Assembly: GCA_017311185.1 (NCBI GenBank)
Contig: JAESUZ010003171.1
Span: 806,001-870,000 of the forward strand
Direction of reading: 5' to 3'
Source of the DNA: Proteles cristata cristata
Taxonomy: Eukaryota > Chordata > Mammalia > Carnivora > Hyaenidae
Length of the DNA: 64,000 nt
Part shown: positions 58,701 through 64,000 of the stretch, piece by piece
How positions within the stretch are numbered: position 1 is the stretch's first letter
How the letters are laid out: every line of letters starts with the position of its first letter
The notes under the pieces: generated by a model
The model's database searches: none
The model's input: only the letters and a program-made list of their open reading frames with translations
What the model was told of the DNA's origin: nothing
Translations under genes and position numbers: made by a program

Positions 58701-60289
58701 TAGTGGATAGGAGTATTAGCTTAGTTGAGCCTAGATTACATGTGCCTGTGTTAGCTTGCTGGTTGAACTCTTTAGATTCCTGTAATAGGGAATAGGCACA
58801 GCCTCCTAGAAGAATTCCACTCTAAGGGATGACTTCAAATAAAGAATATTTGGAGCTAAAACAGAAAATGAGAACTATACAAAAAAGGCAAAAAGAAAGA
58901 AGATAGGGAGGAAAACAGCAAGACAATTCCTGATCTGCTTGTGCATCTATCTTTCCAGGTAAAGAGAAATCCTGAAAGTCATGTAGATTTTATATTGCCA
59001 TTAAGATATATTTGAAGATATCTAAGCATTGAAATATTACTTAATTAACTTTATAAATAATCCCCTTCATTCACCTATCAACAGATAGGAAAAGTCAGGT
59101 AAAGTGTTTGGGCCAACATATATTTACAAAGTGGAAAAAAATTTTTGAAATAAGAGATGACTGATTTAGTCCTGAAAAACCTAAACTAACTCTTGTTTTG
59201 CTTATTCAATAAAAACAATTAATTAACTCTACACTGATTTTCCTATTACTTGTAGAAGGTCAATTTGATATTTAGAAAGCCATGAAAGTCATCACTATTG
59301 GTTGCTTGTCCCATACGGTGCATAATTTTGGTCTTTTCTAACAGAAAACCCTTTTGCCTCATATATAACCATTTTTACTTCATATCACGTGTGCCTCAAC
59401 TTCTAATCTTGCCATGGATTAGCTTACAGGGTGTATATGACCTTACCTTGATGACTGAGATTTGAAGGGGAGCCTATGGATGCCCTTTGAGAAGACAAAG
59501 AAAGAGACATGTTGGTACCAGATATTATTAGAACCACATGTGATGCCTGAAATTGCTCTAGTCACCATGCTACTTAAGAATGAGGTTATCATTTGAGAAA
59601 ATAACCAAATGAAACAGATTCAGAGCCAATTATAGTACATACCTTGCACAGAGCCTGTCCTACCACTGGATTCCTTGTTATCTGAGACCATAGTTTTTCT
59701 TTTTGTGAAAGTCATTTTAAGTTGGGATTTCTTGTTAATTGTCATCAAATGTGTCCTAATGTACTAGTTGGAACAATGTATTTTCTTTTTTTGGAGAAAT
59801 TGAAAGCTACGCTGTTTGCAGTTTCTACTAAGAGGCAAAGCAAGACAGGACAGAGAGACAATTGTTTTTTTTTTTTTTTTTTCTTTTAGAAGAAGGTAAC
59901 AGCATACCCTTACAAAAATATCATCCTAATTATTTGGAATTAACTAAACATTAAGAGCCAAACTGCATGATCCTCCCACCTTTCACAAAAACAAGTCCAT
60001 ATTATGGTCTAATGATCACATGCACTAATGAGACATTCGAGTGAAATCATTTTTTCTTAGTATTTGAAGCCTACTGCATTTGTCATATGTCTTGTAATAC
60101 AAATATATGCAACCCTAATGTCTTAGTAATGGAAGCTGGGAAAGGTCATTCTTTTAAGGCTGGATGCTTTAGAGAAAAAAAAATAAATGGACTCAATTAT
60201 CTGGTCTAATAGGAAGCAGGTCCACTTAGAAAGGGTTAATGCAATATAGTTACTATCCATTGCCTGCTAACCATGTCCTACATGATTCA
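55756..60289. other. 4.5-kb stretch with almost no recognised repeats
   Basis: No SINE, L1 or LTR recognised. An 18-base T-run lies at 59865-59882. Frames up to 136 codons (57066-57476, pyrimidine-rich, possibly a decayed L2) have no domain. In a window otherwise dense in young insertions this is the most repeat-poor part, and it may include conserved non-coding sequence. Confidence 0.45.
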
Positions 60290-60455
60290 CAATGCACCAG
60301 AATCATGTAATCTTTAAACAACTCCACAAGTTAGGTTTTATTAAACCCATTTCTCTAGGAAAGAAACTAGGTTTCAAAGAGGTCAAGTAAGTTGTCCAAG
60401 ATCACACAGTTAGTAATTAACACATTGGAATATGAATCCAGCATGCCTGACTTAA
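60290..60455 (-). repeat. MIR fragment
   Basis: Complement order: 'catgtaatctttaaacaact', 'aggaaagaaactaggtttca', 'gtaagttgtccaagatcaca' and 'cagttagtaattaacaca'. Confidence 0.75.
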
Positions 60456-62249
60456 AAGGATAAAGATACTTATCTTTTTCTATATCTTGTTTCTGGATTA
60501 ATAAGCTTAGATATAAAAAATGCTGAGAAGGGCTTCATGAGTTCATCTTTTCCTTTTCTTCCTTTTAAAAAAAAATATTTTCTGTAATCATTGTCCTTTT
60601 TTCTTTCAATTTTTCTTCTTTGCTCATAACATAAGTAGAGCACCTATGAAAGATACAAGGTTGACTCAGAACAGGTCCTACTCTTGCTGTCTTCAAAAAA
60701 GCTAATCTACACATACCTATAACTCAAAGTGGAAATTAGTAAACAATGTAAAAGAGATGAATAAAGGAAGATAGAAGTTTGGAGACAAATGATTTCATAA
60801 CAATGAAAGATTTGTACAAGAGGACTGCAGACAAGTGGTTCTCTATGATGACAAGCAATCAAAGTGTAGACCATGACTTTCAGAGATGATAAAATCTTGG
60901 AAAGACAATACACAAAGATAAACATGTCTCAGGTTCTGAAAATAGTAAATTGTCCTGGCATGTATGAGCGTATCCTAAATTTTATTTCAATCACTGCAAG
61001 ATGTATCGAGATGAACTCACATGGGTTGATGGACTAGACAAGTGACCTGTCCCTCCATTACACTGGGTGTATTTTCTCTCATCAAGGACTCAGGATCCTC
61101 AACTGATCATTCATACATGTTTCCTAGGCCAGATGTAGGCAGCATCCTGCCACTGAGTAGATCTAAGGATCTTCAAATGTTCCTTCTATCTGTATTCCTA
61201 CAGGAAAACACATTTTGCATGAACAGTCTCCTCTTTGGAATGAATACATAGTGCTTGAGAGAGTGAAATATTTGTTAAGGGTTTACTGTGTTAGGAAGCT
61301 ATAGGGGGTGAGTAATATTACATCCATGTTAATAATTCTCCTATGGGCAGAAAGGTAATATATTATACTCCATTACTGAGATTGGGAGATAGCAGGAGAA
61401 AACCTAAACATTTCCGTTAAGATAACCTTCCCTTACCTCTGAAAAGTAAGTCCTCATTTATCTTCCTTCTACCCAGATAGCTTTGGCTAAATACTATTAT
61501 ATGGAAAAAAAGAGTGTTGTAGATTTTAAATAGGAGGGGATAATACTATGTTTAATATGGCTATATATCATCTGTTCTTTCATGAAACAGTTACAACTAT
61601 TTGTTCATTCAAAACCATGTGTGAAAATACCCTCTTATTGGTTTCCCTATTTCTTATCACATGGTACCAACAGACATTGGTGATTCATGAGTTTCATAAA
61701 TATATGGGCTCCCTAAAGTGATTGTTTCCATATTTTCCAGGACTATCATAAAGTTATGGGCACAGACCAAATGAGATGCTTTTATGATCAATACTTAAAG
61801 CAGAAGAATAGGTTATAAACATTTAAATCCACAAATCTAATAAGCAAATAATGTAAGAAATAAGAAAACTGCCAGATTCCCTACCTTGATTTAATTCAAA
61901 ATACATCCAGCAGAATTTAAAGCAGACATTCCAGGGAAATAGAAGTAAAGAGCTCTAGGACACAGTTCCTCAGGGAAGTTACAGCTCACTGCAGAATAGA
62001 AGGCTGGAGTAGAATGACTAATGCAATGCAGAATATGGTCAATGGTGTGACAGGTAGGGGTTATATGCCATGTGATGTAGAAGAGATGGGGTTACACGTG
62101 CGTGAAGAATGAGAAAAGGCTTCAAAAACAGTTGGCATCTCAGCTGCATCCTGGATAGATGGACAGAGAGAACTTCCATATGTAGAGATGGGGAGGAGGT
62201 ACTTTAGAATGAGTAAAGGAAGGCAGTAGATGGGCTCAGTCTATGTGGA
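60456..62249. other. Unassigned DNA
   Basis: No confident assignment. 60635-60725 has faint similarity to an antisense L2 end ('agagcacctatgaaagatac'). Confidence 0.45.
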
Positions 62250-62480
62250 GACGGTATAGTAGTGAAAAATCAAGAGCTGGCATCAGACGCAAATAGATTC
62301 ATATCCTGGCTTTCTCACCATCTAACAATGTAACTAAATAAAGCCTACTTAATTTCTTTTGGCCTTGATTTTTGCCTATGTAAAATGAGAACTTTTACAT
62401 TATAAAACTAATCTCAATTGGTTTGTTTTGGATATTAAATGATGTATGCAAGTATTTAGCCCAGGGTATGAAAATGGTAT
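62250..62480 (+). repeat. MIR SINE
   Basis: Sense order: 'agctggcatcagacgcaaat', 'cttggattttt'-type core as 'ggccttgatttttgcctatg', 'taaaatgagaacttttacat', 'ggatattaaatgatgtatgc' and 'aagtatttagcccagggtat'. Confidence 0.75.
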
Positions 62481-62687
62481 TTCTGTCCCAATAGTCTCAT
62501 TCCCTTTCCCCTGCTTAACAAACCCAATCTGTCACCTCTAGGAAGACATATATTCTGCCTTCATTCCTTCATTCCTTCATTCATTTCACAACTATTTACT
62601 GATCATGTTCTATTTCATTCACTTTCTTCTCCTAATAATCTACTACACTTAATGTTTATTACTTTGTTTTTAATGCTTATTATTTTG

Positions 62688-62892
62688 TTTAATGTTTGTT
62701 ATTTCTGAGAGAAAAAGAGACAGAGTGCAAGTGGGGGAGGGGAAGAGAGAGAGAGAGAGAAATAGAGTCTGAAGCAGCTCCAGCATCTGAGCTGTCAGCA
62801 CAGAGCCAAGGCAGGACTCGAACTCATGAAGCATGAGATCATGATCTGAGCTGAAGTCAGATGCTTAACCAAATGAGCCATCCAGATGCCTC
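62688..62892 (-). repeat. Older carnivore SINE
   Basis: Reverse copy: 'aatgtttgttatttctgaga', GA tract, 'catctgagctgtcagcacag', 'gagatcatgatctgagctga' and a decayed end 'gccatccagatgcctcc'. The preceding sequence has repeated 'aatgtttattactttgtttt' type units. Confidence 0.92.
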
Positions 62893-64000
62893 CACACTGC
62901 CATGAATCTTCACTTATGTTTAGTATAGCAATTACCCTGAGAGCAGAGAAGTGTTAACATTTTCTGTCCTCCCCAGTTTGAGAATACCTGTTGCCCTAAG
63001 TCAGGACCTATTTGTGAGATATAGAAGTGGAAGATGTGAGGGACTGCCATGTGTAAACAAGGGACAAGACAGGAAGTTCACCCTAGGATAAGTGGCTACC
63101 TTACATTTCTCTTTAGCACAGTGAGCCTAGAAGATTCCTGACTTAGCCAGCTTTGAATTTATGTAGACAATGAACCCTGGCTGTGGGATTTAATTTCCCA
63201 TTTTTTTGTTTGTCAATTGAAAATGCTGGCTTACCCTAGCTCTGGTTCCAGGATAAATACACCTTGGCAGTGTGAGAGTGTCATCAGGTGCTCACAGCCC
63301 AGTAAGGCCATTTGGAACAGAAGGAAGAATATAAATAAAAGAAACCAAGTGCATTAGCAACTCACTTTTTTCCCTATGTTAACATAATTACAGATTCCCT
63401 TCTTTTCCACATGGCCTTCAGACTCTCTAACCTGCAACATTTCACTATTGTTGTCTTTTTTCATTTTTTTCTTGTTTTTTGCCTGTTTGTTTGTTTACAG
63501 TATATGCTAAAAAGAAAGGAAGAAATTGAGTGATTTGCACTACACAAAAATACAAAGATAACAGAGTTGAATGGGCAGGGAGTCTGTGAAAGTTTCCGAT
63601 AAACAAAACCACTGCTGAGGGGTCCCTGACAGAATCTTTTACCCTGTGTACAAAATAAGCAGCCTTGAGCCCATTCATCTGGGTCACCTTTATTGGAACC
63701 ACAGCTTAAAAATCATACTTGGAGATCATCATGGTTTTATTATTGTTGTTGTTTTTTTCTTTTTCTTTTCTTCTACATTGTTATCCTTTTTACTCTCCCT
63801 ACCCCAATTCTATATTTTATAGCTTCTCAAAGGCAAGAAGGAGAAAGACAGCCATGAATCCTTACTTTCACAGAATCAGCGATGAGAAGACAGGTAATAT
63901 ATGCCACTGGGGCAAAGCCCACATCATGGGAAGACCAATGGAGCCTTTACTACTTAGTCATTATGTTTACAACCAGCCATTAGAGAGGGACATCCAAAAT
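62893..64000. other. Unassigned DNA to window end
   Basis: No recognisable repeat or gene. T-rich stretches near 63455-63500 and 63737-63775. The 85-codon minus frame at 63445-63702 shows no domain. Confidence 0.45.

Noticed and set aside
59865..59882. T-run as the tail of an antisense processed pseudogene
   Set aside because: No recognisable coding remnant follows it and no target duplication was seen.
1..64000. CRISPR array, operon, phage or bacterial defence system
   Set aside because: No regularly spaced repeats, ribosome-binding sites or compact gene arrays; the repeats are all eukaryotic interspersed elements.
1..64000. A previously undescribed biological system
   Set aside because: Nothing beyond transposon remnants, simple repeats and unassigned DNA could be supported from sequence alone.

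Overview
This window is nuclear DNA from a carnivoran mammal, most probably a feliform (cat-side) species. The main evidence is about twenty-two copies of a tRNA-derived SINE whose head reads like the carnivore CAN-SINE (G-G-C-G-C-C-T-G-G-G-T-G-G-C-T-C-A-G), with the feliform-type body and a CT-rich, A-rich tail. Carnivore-type L1 elements support this. The sequence is AT-rich and CpG-poor. I found no convincing host protein-coding exon, no RNA gene with an intact structure and no CpG island. It reads as intergenic or deep-intronic DNA built from interspersed repeats of several ages.

Layout. 0-9.4 kb: MIR, an L2 split by an old L1, and four SINEs. 9.5-13.1 kb: antisense L1 blocks carrying a complete solo LTR (5-bp target duplication), which itself carries a SINE. 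13.1-21.9 kb: mostly unassigned DNA with three SINEs before the MIR, an L1 3' end, a mariner-like MITE, an antisense old L1 and an MIR split by another SINE. 21.9-26.1 kb: a very old sense-strand L1 with SINEs and another old repeat. 27.4-28.9 kb: an L1 3' part interrupted by a foreign segment that also occurs 1.7 kb downstream, and by two SINEs at the same target. 30.9-31.5 kb: an MLT1-type LTR split by an L1 tail. 33.6-41.5 kb: a nest of MER5A-like DNA transposon, SINE, older L1, a nearly complete younger L1 (with its own SINE) and a second DNA transposon. 41.5-49 kb: mostly unassigned, with L2, MIR and SINE copies. 49-50.4 kb: antisense L1 broken by three SINEs. 51.9-52.2 kb: an antisense L1 tail. 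52.7-64 kb: repeat-poor DNA with MIR, L2 and one SINE.

The only recognisable protein-coding content is LINE-1 ORF1 and ORF2 at 35.97-40.95 kb. Stops and frameshifts break both, although the endonuclease, reverse transcriptase and C-terminal cysteine motifs can still be read. The genes do not form a pathway: the L1 machinery is what would have mobilised itself and the SINEs. I found no undescribed biological system. The most unusual observations are a dispersed ~105-bp duplication placed inside an L1, repeated use of one integration target by two SINEs, and an L1 that landed in the A-tail of an older L1. Repeat families were assigned by reading and remembered family character, not by a library search, so boundaries are approximate unless target duplications are given.
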